Origin: Hibiscus mutabilis
Taxonomy: Eukaryota; Streptophyta; Magnoliopsida; Malvales; Malvaceae
Length of the DNA: 64,000 nt
Direction of reading: 5' to 3'
Assembly (NCBI GenBank): GCA_019671005.1
Contig: CM033721.1
Span: 54,851,680-54,915,679 of the forward strand
Part shown: piece by piece, positions 55,045-64,000 of the stretch
Layout of the letters: each line of letters opens with the position of its first letter
Position numbering within the stretch: position 1 is the stretch's first letter
Translations under genes and position numbers: made by a program
Notes under the pieces: model-generated
The model's database searches: none
What the model was told of the DNA's origin: nothing
The model's input: only the letters and a program-made list of their open reading frames with translations

Positions 55045-56505
55045 TGTAATACCTATTTTTGTCCGAGCTCAAACCCAAACCCAAACCCATTTTTTTAAGC
55101 CATACCCTTAAGCCCAATAGCCAAAACCCAAATTAAAATTCATCCAAAAGTAACATCTTTTTATTATTATTTTCAGCCCAACATACCCAATGACCCATTA
55201 CAATAACCCATGCCCAATAACCTATACCCAAATCCCATTAACCCAACCTAATAATAACCTAACCTAAAAAGTTAAAAAAAAACCCTAATGACCTAAACCT
55301 TCATCCTTATCTATCGTGCCCCTTGACCTTCCAACCCCCCCCCCCCACACGTGGCTGCCACGTGCGGCTCCTTAGTGCCCCGTGGCCGTCACGCACGACA
55401 CCATTGGCCACTTCTGCCTCCCATACCTGCTCTCCTTTGTGCCACTGCCCCACAGCCTAAAAAAGTAAAAGTTAAATCTGAAAAAGCAAACTTCAGTGGG
55501 TTTCTTTATTTTGCATGCATATGTAATCAAAATAGTGTATTTAAACCCAACATACAACCGATGCAAGGGAGCCGAGTTCGTAATAATAAACAAAATACGC
55601 AAAAAAATCTCTATTTTCCATTCGAAGCCAAGTATAAAGCAAAGACAAAAAAGAGTTTTTGGAGACTAAAAGAAGAGAGATTAAAAGACTAAAAAATCAA
55701 AAAATAAAAGGTAAAAATTTTGTAAAAAAACTTTTGGTTTTTTATAGATCTAATGAAATAGGGGAAGATTTAAAGAAAACTAATTGGAGATTCAAGTTTG
55801 GGAGTCTTAGCCGAACTCACCGGTGTATTTGCATGCTATTCGGCCACCGTGGACGGTAGAGGCCGTCACCCGTGAGTGGTAGTTTGCGGCGGTAGGCAAG
55901 GCGATGATCGAGGCCGGCGACCGAGTAGATGGGAGTATTTGAGAGAATTTGATAATTTTTTATCAGTTGCAAAATGAATTTTTGGGGGAATAAATGGCAA
56001 TTTATTATTATATCCTTACATATTTGTATATATGTACATGTCTTATATATATATTTGTAAACTTTTCATATTATCATATTATATATTTTTATGTATATAT
56101 ACATGTATTATATAATATTATATATGTATATTGTGTTACTATTTTTCTTTCAGTATCTTTATGTTTTTCGTTAGATTTTAAACCCATTTTAATATTTAAG
56201 GGATATTTTCTAATTTATTTCGGGAACTGGCTAGGAAGTGTCGTCCTGACTTATTCATGTGTCATCTTCATCGGTTGTCGTAAATAAGGAAATATTCTCC
56301 TTAAACTGCCTTTTGGGATTAAGTTTTAAATTAAAATTTGAATTTTTACTTTCTCGCAAAGACAACAATAAATCAACACGGTACCAATTTTTGGCATCGT
56401 GAGGGTGCTAATCCTTCCTCAAGCGTAACTGACTCCTGAACCCAAATGTTTTAGAATCTCTGGTTAATTTTTAATGGTGTCTGGCCTACCAAAGTGGCCA
56501 GTGGC
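55045..56505 (+). repeat. Tat-type LTR G, interrupted by hAT element
   Basis: It starts TGTAATACCTATTTTTGTCC. It contains an exact 17-nt dyad CACGTGGCTGCCACGTG (55348-55364), a TATTTAAA box at about 55538, a C13 homopolymer, an AT-rich stretch (55994-56130) and, near its end, the conserved Tat block (56380-56442, in the opposite orientation to the copies at 8747 and 63741). The sequence is cut at CAGTGGC|TAGGGACGGG by the hAT insertion; in the other copies this point continues into GACTCC. Confidence 0.75.
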
Positions 56506-58355
56506 TAGGGACGGGCATTTAACCCAGACCCGACGGGTTTCGACCCAATGGGTCTTTTATGGAATAATTCAAGTTCGGGTCGGGTCGAGTGCAACATATC
56601 AAGCAGCTGAATTTGGTTCAGAGTCAAGTTTGGGGAGAAAAAAACCATACTCGACTCGACCCGGGTATAATTAAAATAATAAAAACATTTTTAGGGTTTT
56701 TTTTTAGTCAGCCTTTTTCCAATTCCCCTTACCTGGTTCGACAAAAGGGAATTTTAGACTCTTTGTTCTTGACCTTCCCCCCATCCCTTTGTATTCGATC
56801 TTCATCAACAATCAGATAAAATTTAGAATCAGACTCCTTTGGTCTTGATTTTTCCTCAGCAACAACACTCAATCTTCATCAACAATCAAATTCAGAACTT
56901 AAGTACTCGACGGTAAGAAATTTCAGAGTTTAGACCTTTTTTTTCTTTTGAACCTTGATTTGAGAAATTAGTTTGATGATGTATTTATTTGGAATAGAGC
57001 TTGTTTGATTCATGTAATAAAGGCTATTTCACTGAAACAAGTTTTAATATGGATTAGCTGGCTCAGTCGCATGTTGTGATTCAATTCTTGTCTTCTTTTA
57101 GTTCCAACTTCCAGTAGTAATTCTTTTCTTTTAATTACTATTGGAACTAAACACTTTCAATTTACTGATAATACATGGATGGTTGAGACACTAGTTTAAC
57201 TTAACTGGAATATAATAATTTTTTGCCAAGCATTTTAACTTGCCCTTGTTCGGTTTATGAGGGATGGTTTACACTTTATATATATAGGATAGGACAAGAA
57301 ATTGTTATTATCATCAATAAAATAGTACGGGATGTACTATGGTAACTGGAAATGGTTGTGGTTTGTAAACTGTAAAGGGATGTATTATAACTTGATTATG
57401 ACTTTTGAGGGATATATTTACTGAAATTTTTTTATGTTATTTATACAGGAAAATGTTTGATGTAGGGCAAAACACAGTTTTGTCAACATCTCCAACTTTA
57501 AACTATTCTCAATTACCATCCGAGGAAAGCCCGTCATCAACTTTTCAAGAAAGCTTAATTCCTATATCAAGTCAACTTAATGAGTCAAATGAAGGCAACA
57601 TGTCAAATTCAAAGTTGAAATCTGTAGTATGAGAGCACTTTACAAAAGAAAAAATCAATAATGAGTGGAAGGTGACATGTAATAATTTTAAAAGGAAGCT
57701 TAATGATGATTTGAAGAATGGGACAAGTCATTTACGAGATCATCTAAGGAGGTATAACAAGCGAGGTCAAGTGGGCATTCAAGAACAAGTCCTACTAGCT
57801 AATACAAAGAAGTCGGATGGAAAAATAACATTAAAGGTTGCCTCATTTAATCAAGATATTTCAAGGAGAGAGCTTTCTAAGTTGATAGTCATGCATGAAT
57901 ATCCTTTGTCGACTGTGGATCATGTGCAATTTAGAAAATATTGTTCTAGTCTACAACCTATGTTTGAAATGCCTTCTCGTAGTATAATAAAGTGTGACAT
58001 TTTGAAATTTTTCAAAGAGGGAAAGATAAAAATAATGTCTAACTTGGAAGCTAATGAAGGACGGATTGCCATCACAACTGATATGTGGACTACAGACCAA
58101 TAAAACAAAAGATATATGGTTGTCGCGACTCATTACATTGATAACTCATGGACTTTTCAGAAGTAGATCATAAGGTAATTTTTTAAAGATATATTTTATC
58201 AATTACTTTAATTTCAATATGTGCCAAAACTTATATATTTTAATTATTACTTAATTAGGTTTGAATATGTGTCAGCCCCACACACTACGGATGCCATTGC
58301 TTCTTGTCTAATGAAATGTTTTCTAGATTGGAATATTGATAGGAAGCTCCCATCC
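56506..58355 (+). mobile_element. hAT-family DNA transposon, 3' part missing
   Basis: The left terminus is TAGGGACGGGCATTTAACCC, followed by subterminal GGGTCGGGTCGAG and CGACTCGACCCGG words as in Ac-like hAT elements. It is inserted in an LTR. The transposase N-terminus is recognisable downstream. The right end, terminal repeat and second copy of the 8-bp flank CCAGTGGC were not found, so the element is truncated near 58355. Confidence 0.75.
57453..58350 (+). pseudogene. hAT transposase, N-terminal half, two introns inferred
   Basis: The ATG at 57453 follows a clear 3' splice site (TTATACAG at 57448). A donor ACG|GTAAGA at 56913 suggests a 5' UTR intron. The protein opens with a Ser-rich leader, a stop (57630-57632), then a BED-type finger with KVTCNNFKRKL and SHLRDHLRRY: the first Cys and the His pair remain, but the second Cys is not visible. 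It continues through RELSKLIVMHEYPLSTVDH and ITTDMWTTDQ, typical of RICESLEEPER/DAYSLEEPER-like transposases, then a stop and a second intron (58175-58258, GT...TTAG) into FEYVSAPHT and DWNIDRKL. The DDE core end and dimerisation domain are missing. Confidence 0.8.
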
Positions 58356-59200
58356 TATAGAGCCTTGATCTATTTCTAGTCACCAGGGTGGGCCAAAATG
58401 CTTCCATCCCTTGAGCTCTTCCTTGATCCTCTCGTAGCATTTCGATGGGAACTAACTCTCGGTCCCTATGCTTTAAATCTCATCATCATTCATTTTTAAA
58501 GTAAAGCAAAAGGCAATTTACTTGCGTATATTTCAACAAATAATGATTGTTTGAAAAGATAACAGTCATTTTGAAAATCACAACTTGGAGGGGATACCAA
58601 AAACATTGTTTGGAACAAATGGTAAACATCTTTTTCTTTTCTTCTTCTTTTTCTAAGGACCAAACATTTTTTATAAAATAATGCTTGGAGAATGGTAAAC
58701 AAAACTCGACGTGTATTGCCAAACATTTTTAAAAACTAATGTTTGGAGGAAATGGTAAACATCAAAACTTTGAGAGAAAATGTCAAACCTTTTAAAACAT
58801 GTTTGCCCCCGAAATATCAAACGCCATAGCGCATCTGCTTCAAGTTGCCAGAGATCAACTCTAATGAAGCGCCTATTTAGAAGATCTTGACCATTGTGGA
58901 GATATATGCCAATGTATAGTTTCTTCTGGTCTAATAGGCTTTTGAGAGGAACAACCCTACCTAGTTTCTACCCCGTTTAAGGTGGCTCTCTTAATCTCAC
59001 TATCTCACCATGCCCCATCCTTCCCTCATTTGGGTGTCGATCAAGCACTTCAAGTTTGACGTTCCTGAAGAAGAAAAGTTAACCCTTATAGGCGGAATGA
59101 AATCAAGACATTCTCATTCAACTTGGATATCTATGGATGACCGAATGGTCTTTGGGGCTTGTAATGTAGGCCTTTGGTTTATGGTTAAGTGAAACAATAT
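58356..59200. other. Unassigned DNA with a degenerate CCAAACATT repeat
   Basis: No recognisable protein is encoded. At 58599-58790 three diverged copies of a unit combine CCAAACATT..., ATG(T/C)TTGGAG and AATGGTAAACA, giving small inverted repeats (CCAAACAT and ATGTTTGG). The flanking DNA on the right (58980-59200) has a short plus-strand ORF without recognised motif. It probably holds remnants of one or more elements. Confidence 0.4.
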
Positions 59201-59248
59201 TTTTGTACTTGTGTAACTTGGATATGCCCATTATTTCTTCTCTTTTTT

Positions 59249-59685
59249 TGGATCACTCTAGATCGCCCGTTTTGGTTTTCACCCTAGAGTTCATTTCCTT
59301 TCTTTTTATTGTATGCTCGCCTTGCATTACGGCTATATATCGATGTTCGTTTTTCTGTTCAAGAATGTTTGATCCTCCAAAACTCCTCGGAACTGAGATT
59401 TCTTGAAGGACTACGAATACATTTCTGGGAATTCTTGTGATTGGCACGCCCAGATGAAATGTTATTCTTGCTTTCTTTTTCTCTTTTTTTTTCTTTTTTT
59501 TCACTTTTTCTCTTGGATCGCTCTAGACTCCCCATTTTTGGGTTTTCACCCTAGAGGTCACTTCCTTCAGTGTATTTTGGTTGGATATTGATGCCAGCAG
59601 GCTCAGGTAGACTACTCTTTTTCTTCATTTTTAGGATCACTCTAGACTACCCATTTTTGGGTTTTCACCCTATAGGTCATTTCCT
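59249..59685. repeat. Three dispersed copies of a 50-bp module
   Basis: Copies start at about 59249, 59515 and 59633. Each contains GGATC(A/G)CTCTAGA, a CCCATTTTTGGGTTTTCACC-like middle and CCTA(G/T)AGGTCA(T/C)TTCC. They are separated by C/T-rich low-complexity DNA. Between the first two copies lies unrelated sequence. They are in the presumed gag-downstream region of the second Tat element. Confidence 0.8.
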
Positions 59686-60119
59686 TTTTCAAAATTGGCA
59701 ATCTTCGGGCCGACTTGTCTTGACTTGGCTTCAATTTGAGCTTCTATACTAATTTTCAAAACTGATTTTACTTGAAATGTGGATTCCTTCTGTCTCTTGC
59801 TCATAGTTGAAGTCTCGTTCTTGTATTGTTTGATCTGTGTGTGAAACATATACAATATTCTTTCTTTCTTTCTTTTTCTTTTTTCTCTTTTTTTAGACTG
59901 CATTCTGGGTTTTTAGCATTGAATCTCTTTCTTCTTATTTGAGTCTATGAATGTATCATTGAATCAACACGGATCTATACTGGGTATTGATGCGATCTTC
60001 CGTTCGGAGTTAATTGCCTCTCTGCAGCTCTTCTGATATTTACTCGATCTGGATTGCTTCGGCCTTCTGATTACCATTTATCTTCTTTTTTGGTTTTTCG
60101 TTTGGACATATCCATGTTT

Positions 60120-60347
60120 TCAACCACTTTCTTCTGGTGATTTTCTGATCTTCGTATCCAATCTGTATAGTCTCATCTGTGTCTTCTGGTAAAGTAAAAG
60201 AACAAAATTCATTGTCATATTCACAAATGTCCTGAGAATGCCTTCACGGGGTAGAGGTTTAGGGTCAACTTTCATTTCAAGGATCTTAAACGACAAGTGC
60301 CTGAGAAGATAAATTCTTAAAATGGGAACTACCCATTGTCTAAACAC
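60120..60347 (-). pseudogene. Decayed gag-pro region of second Tat element (tentative)
   Basis: This 75-codon minus-strand frame (VDPKPLPREGILRTFVNM ...) has no motif I can name. It sits in the place where gag-protease linker would follow the gag remnant at 60700-61192. It is offered as coding-like only because of position and codon pattern. Confidence 0.25.
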
Positions 60348-60699
60348 TCGCTTTTGTTCCTCTGTTGGCCTAAGTAAACTAGCAGATACTCATATTTACA
60401 GTATCACCACAACATTCAATCTCTCCTAAATATATGCAACTTAGAGTCGATCTTTGGGTTTGAAGCAAATGTACTGTTGCATTCAAAATTCGAGGACCTG
60501 GTATAGAAATGATATATACATATGTCCATTAAAAAATGCATGTATATGCATATGGAAAACTACCCCATAAAAATAAAATGTTTAAAGAATCAAGAATGTA
60601 AAAATGCTTTTCTAAATGGAAATGTGATTTTTTATCTAATAAACAATGATTTTTTTGTTGAGAATTTCTTTGTGAAATGATGAGAAAACCGTAGGGACC

Positions 60700-61192
60700 T
60701 TTGGATTATCTCCAGGGTACTAACTCATTATGCCCCTTCCAAGGTAGTGTAGGCTTGCTTCTTCTCTTGTTTTTCCACCGCTGGATCAATTCTCTCGTCA
60801 TGACTCCCCCATCGACCAGCTTCTTGATTTTTTTAACGACCCCAAATTTCTTAGTGTCATGCCCCATCGCCTCAATGTTTTGAAAGTGGTACCCATTTAT
60901 CTCTTTGTTTCCTTCTGCTCTTAGGCAGGTATGGTCTTTAAACTTAGGTCCCGGAGTGCATGTTCGATTCTCTATCCAACTGTCATGAAGTCCTCAAAGC
61001 TGGTATTCATTTTCCCGAGCACCTTATCAAAGAAGAAATAAGAAAGATGGCATGGAATTCACTTTCCTCTTCATCTACGGGAGGCTGCACTTGGGTCGCT
61101 AAACACATACACCTCAAAGCACATTCCTTGAAGCTTTCATCAGGTTTCATCTTCGTACCCTGGAGATACTGACGACTTGGTGCTGGGTCCAA
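60700..61192 (-). pseudogene. Gag remnant of second Tat element
   Basis: The minus strand frame 61192-61007 reads YLQGTKMKPDESFKECALR and ATQVQPPVDEEE, the conserved gag stretch of Tat elements (K..ESF.EYA.RWR..A..V.PP in relatives). Further left, 60930-60700 in shifted frames gives a GYHFQ..AMGHD sequence, the counterpart of the CEYH...GH box in element 1, with Cys lost, followed by a Lys-rich helix. Multiple shifts and stops are present. Confidence 0.7.
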
Positions 61193-61199
61193 AGCATAT

Positions 61200-62559
61200 C
61201 ATATCACGGTAGGTCCTGGTAGACTGTCGGGTAAGTAGTGGATCGGTAATTTTTCAATGTAGCCCCCCATCTTTTTTGCAGAATATGGTCACACGAATCT
61301 TGGGGCATCTTTTCCTTTATTATGTACAAATCTGGAAATCTTTGGAATCCGGAGGAACGACCAAATCGGGGCTCAAACAAAGTTTTCTTGTATTAAAGGC
61401 ATCAAACTTCTTTTTCTCTCTTTTTCTCTCGAGTCCATCTTTTAACTGCTCGAATCTTGATTTTTGAGTGTGTTCAATTCTTTTATTCACGATAAAACTC
61501 AAATTGTTCTTTGGATTACCCCCCAAAAATTTTATGCAAGGTGTAAAATATGTCATGATTGTACAATGTAATGCAATGCAATGCATGAATGAAAATGCGG
61601 TGTTGATTCTCGAACAGTCCTTAAAAGACTTTCAATCAATAGAAAAATGTCTGGTTGCAAGAAACTAATAATGAATTACAGGTGACAGTTAGCTTCCTTC
61701 TGGAGATCTTGACTTCGGGAAGCAAAACCTGTGCTCCACGTCTCGACGTCGTCTTCAGGATGATGGATGACTTCGTCTTCTCTTCTTATTCTATGGAATC
61801 GTGACGTCATGATCTTTATTTTTGTGGCTTCTAAAAATGACATCAACAAGTGCAGGCATAATGCAGATAAGATCTTTTCTGGGTGCAAACGAATAATACG
61901 TCTAAACAGGGATGGATTCTATCGGTCCTAAGGGAGTACTTTAAAAAAATTTAGGGTTTAAATTAAAATTCTCAAAGATCATTTGGTTTAAAAATTTCCC
62001 CATTTTTATTATAAAAAAATTTAACTTACTTAAAAATGAAACTTTTAGGTTTCTTTTTGTTATTATTATTATTCTGAAAGTTTTATGAGAGAAGAGGTTT
62101 CAAAGCAAAATAATAATATTTTCAATTTTTTTCTTTTTTGGTTTTTCTTAATGAGTTAAATTAAAATCTGAGAATTATAAAAATGGTCAAATGTGAAGAT
62201 TTAAAATTGGGGTTCTGCAGCCCTGACTGAATCTTCTGCGTTGCACGTGCCTTATTATCGTACCGTCTTCTTTCGCGATTGGTCTTTGCTCGGCCTAACT
62301 TGATACTGTAATATTATCGTTCCCGGCAAAGCAGACTTTTTCTATTTTGAAAGCCTTTTAATGAATTGTTCTTGAATCAACACCATGTCATGATATGCAA
62401 CATGAATGCAAATAAAGGCGTTGATTCCGCTGGTAAACACCCTTTCGAACGACTTTCATGGGAATTAAAGGGTCCAGATTACAAAAAAGATCCATATTAC
62501 AAAATGAGTCCCTATTACAAAAAGAGTCTATTACAAAGTCTTAATTACAAAATAAAGTT
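61200..62559. other. Decayed interior of second Tat element, no clear gene
   Basis: It contains TGCATGAATG-type spacer words (61550-61605 and 62387-62415), a 70-codon minus-strand frame (61888-61676) without recognised motif, AT-rich homopolymer runs around 61940-62160, and three CCATATTACAAAA-like triplet repeats (62480-62530: TTACAAAA... repeated four times). Nothing else can be supported. Confidence 0.45.
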
Positions 62560-62766
62560 CTACACATAATCCCTAGCTCTACCTCCTAGCTCCTCGACAG
62601 CTCTGAGCAACTTGATAAACCTTGGTGCTTCTTCCATGTCCGGGGTTACGAAAGGTCGGAGAGTCGCGGCTTCGGTAGCTAAGTCATTCACACACCTTGT
62701 AGCTCGTTGTATGTCCACCATCAGGGTCTCGTGTGTATACTTTGGCACTACACGCTTGTTCGGCAA
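62560..62766 (-). pseudogene. Short ORF homologous to ORF1 tail of Tat element 1
   Basis: The 68-codon frame has an ATG at 62766 and includes ATEAATLRPFVTPDMEEAPRF and a LLRAVEELGG end. Element 1 at 6420-6280 (minus) shows corresponding text (NEASTFQQYIKPVGEVGPRL and IEEVKE). Both precede gag. In element 2 it is separated from the PBS by about 770 nt without the DUF7745-like part, so ORF1 has been lost or shortened. Confidence 0.55.
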
Positions 62767-63059
62767 ATCGTTACCTTGGATCTGTTGATTAATCTCCGAC
62801 CAATGTCATACAACTGGATCGATGCCATCCTTCCTAAGACACCTTTTTTCCATGATGAAAGATTTTCTAATCGGGCAAACCACTTGAATCAACGCCTCTA
62901 TGTAATGTGGATGCAATGATAATGCAACAAAAATATGTGTAAAATAAAAATAAAACACAAAAAAATGAGTTAGTACCGGATAAAAATAATAAATATATAA
63001 ATAAAAGGACAAAATTAAACAGAATAACACACAAAACAACCATATTTATCCTGTCTAAA

Positions 63060-63537
63060 ACCTAAGGTTATCCGCATGGCTCTAAATGGGTAGGTTTCTA
63101 TGTATTCTCTACATGCAGTCTTGGTTCTAGGAGGTACCCGAATTGTCCTTGCTGTCCTCTACTAAGAGTAGCAAGGCCCCCGATCATCACCCATTATATG
63201 CTCCTTTCAACCGGTTCAATTCGGGGGACCCATTCGCTATGCCCGTCACGAAGGAACGATATCCTTACGAAAGCATAAGGTACTCGAGCCCCGAAGGTAC
63301 TTGCTAGGCCCATACGGGAGAACGATATCTCCACGAAAGCATTAGCGTTTTCCCCCCACTTAAAAAAACGGGTTTATATGCCATATTTTAAATGCGTTAA
63401 AATAAACGCGCAATTACATCCGAATATTAATTTAATAGTCACTTTAACCCGGAATTTCTAATATTAATAAAGCGGTAATTATTTTAAAAGCTTGACTCTC
63501 ATTTTTTTTTGCTTTTTTTTTAAAAAAAACAAAAATG
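63060..63537 (-). other. 5' UTR of second Tat element with paired hairpins
   Basis: It lies between PBS and the first ORF. It is rich in short inverted repeats. Two hairpins share the loop ACGATA and flanking ACGAAAGCAT but have different, internally complementary stems: AAGGA/TCCTT (63251-63266) and GGAGA/TCTCC (63317-63332). No ORF is visible. Retroelement leaders commonly hold packaging or dimerisation structures, which is a possible role. Confidence 0.6.
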
Positions 63538-63555
63538 TCCCCAGCGGAGTCGCCA
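63538..63555 (-). other. Primer binding site of second Tat element
   Basis: The minus strand reads TGGCGACTCCGCTGGGGA, two nucleotides inside an LTR end reading CGCTACA. It is nearly identical to the PBS at 8546-8563. tRNA-Arg is the likely primer by analogy with Ogre. Confidence 0.85.
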
Positions 63556-63557
63556 TC

Positions 63558-64000
63558 TGTAGCGATGTCTTTTTTTATTGCTAAAAAAACGATGGTTTTC
63601 GAAGGTGGTTTTGATTTTTTGGATATAAAATATTTATTCCGTGGGGTTTTAAAAAAACCGCGTTTTATTTAAAAATTGGAGTCGCCACCGGCCACTTAGG
63701 TAGGCCGGACACCATAAAACCAGAGATTCAAAAACTATTGGGTTCGGGAGTCGGTTACAGATGGGGAAGGATTAGCACCCCCACACCGCCCAAAATTGGT
63801 ACTTTAATAATTACCGTTTTATTAATATTAGATTTTTTGGGTTAAAGTGACGATTAGTTTAAAATTCAGTTATGATTGCGAATAAATTTTAAAGGCCCCG
63901 TTATCCGAGGGTAAACGCCCAACCACTATCACTACGCCTGATACTGGCCCCGTTTACGCTCGGATAAAAGGGCACCGCATTGACAATTTATATCTCGATA
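63558..64000 (-). repeat. 5' LTR (3' portion) of second Tat element
   Basis: The minus-orientation LTR ends ...CGCTACA at 63558 and extends beyond the window. It contains the conserved block (63741-63802), AGTCGCCACCGGCCACTTAGG (63681 onward), and the CATTGACAATTT/ACCGCATT word that also occurs in LTR1 near 8980. Only U5 and part of R are in view. Confidence 0.8.

Larger units (their letters stand above)
59200..64000 (-). mobile_element. Second Tat/Ogre-like element, heavily decayed, 5' LTR off the right edge
   Basis: In minus orientation: LTR from beyond 64000 to 63558, PBS 63555-63538, a roughly 770-nt 5' UTR, a small ORF (62766-62560), gag remnants (61192 to about 60700) and further decayed frames to about 59200. 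The PBS and conserved LTR block match Tat element 1. RT, RNase H and integrase are not recognised. Most of ORF1 is missing compared with element 1. Confidence 0.7.

Noticed and set aside
55336..55348. C homopolymer as a functional i-motif/G-quadruplex
   Set aside because: A single uninterrupted run with no matching additional tracts; slippage is the simplest explanation, and it may be a sequencing artefact.
59010..59192. 60-codon plus-strand ORF as a gene
   Set aside because: No motif, no conserved context and no start/leader features; insufficient support.
63538..63555. tRNA 3' end suggested by GGAGTCGCCA
   Set aside because: Only the CCA-adjacent part is present with no cloverleaf around it; it is a primer binding site on the other strand.

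Overview
This window is plant nuclear DNA made almost wholly of nested, decayed transposable elements. I find no convincing host protein-coding gene, tRNA, rRNA or CRISPR array. The families present are Tat/Ogre-type, Athila-type and Tekay/Del-like Ty3/Gypsy retrotransposons, very long LTRs, a hAT transposon and a probable endogenous pararetrovirus. They point to a repeat-rich eudicot. The ORF1 and Tat/Athila protein style reminds me of cotton (Gossypium), which is inference only. The density of solo and nested LTRs suggests a heterochromatic, possibly pericentromeric, setting.

Layout, left to right. 1-10500: a Tat/Ogre-like element on the minus strand, running 3' UTR and polypurine tract, integrase C-terminus, RNase H/RT, protease, gag, an extra ORF1, PBS and a ~1.9 kb 5' LTR. 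Its pol carries an internal deletion that removes the integrase core. 10500-11920: AT-rich non-coding DNA. ~11920-15006: solo LTR of a long-LTR family. 15220-15604: a hAT-like terminus with CCCGACCTGA-type repeats. 15605-18320: minus-strand pararetrovirus-like remnant (acidic region, CCHC zinc finger, degraded protease). 18327-42963: a Tekay/Del-like Gypsy element on the plus strand. Its 5' LTR is split by a solo LTR (19876-25108), which holds another solo LTR (20837-24538, 5-bp TSD ACTTT). Its pol is interrupted by a 5.7 kb LTR, and the segment of pol plus LTR (~6.44 kb) is tandemly duplicated (29575-36018 and 36019-42463).

42964-53130: an Athila-type element on the plus strand with truncated 5' LTR, PBS, gag, protease, RT/RNase H, integrase, a third 'env-position' ORF with a gene-like leader, two polypurine tracts and a partial 3' LTR. 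53131-54329: decayed minus-strand coding-like DNA of unknown origin. 54330-56505: two partial Tat-type LTRs on the plus strand. The first carries a 47-bp minisatellite and the second is interrupted by a hAT transposon (56506 to ~58355) with recognisable exons, introns and a BED-type N-terminus. ~59200-64000: a second, heavily decayed Tat/Ogre element on the minus strand whose 5' LTR runs off the right edge.

All coding regions are broken by stops or frameshifts, or lack catalytic residues, so nothing here looks autonomously mobile. The most unusual structures are the 6.44 kb tandem duplication and a pair of covarying hairpins in the second Tat element's 5' UTR. Next are a cluster of GTATCGATAC palindromes in the Tekay-like LTR and a dyad symmetry shared by two Tat LTRs. 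I did not find evidence for a wholly new biological system.
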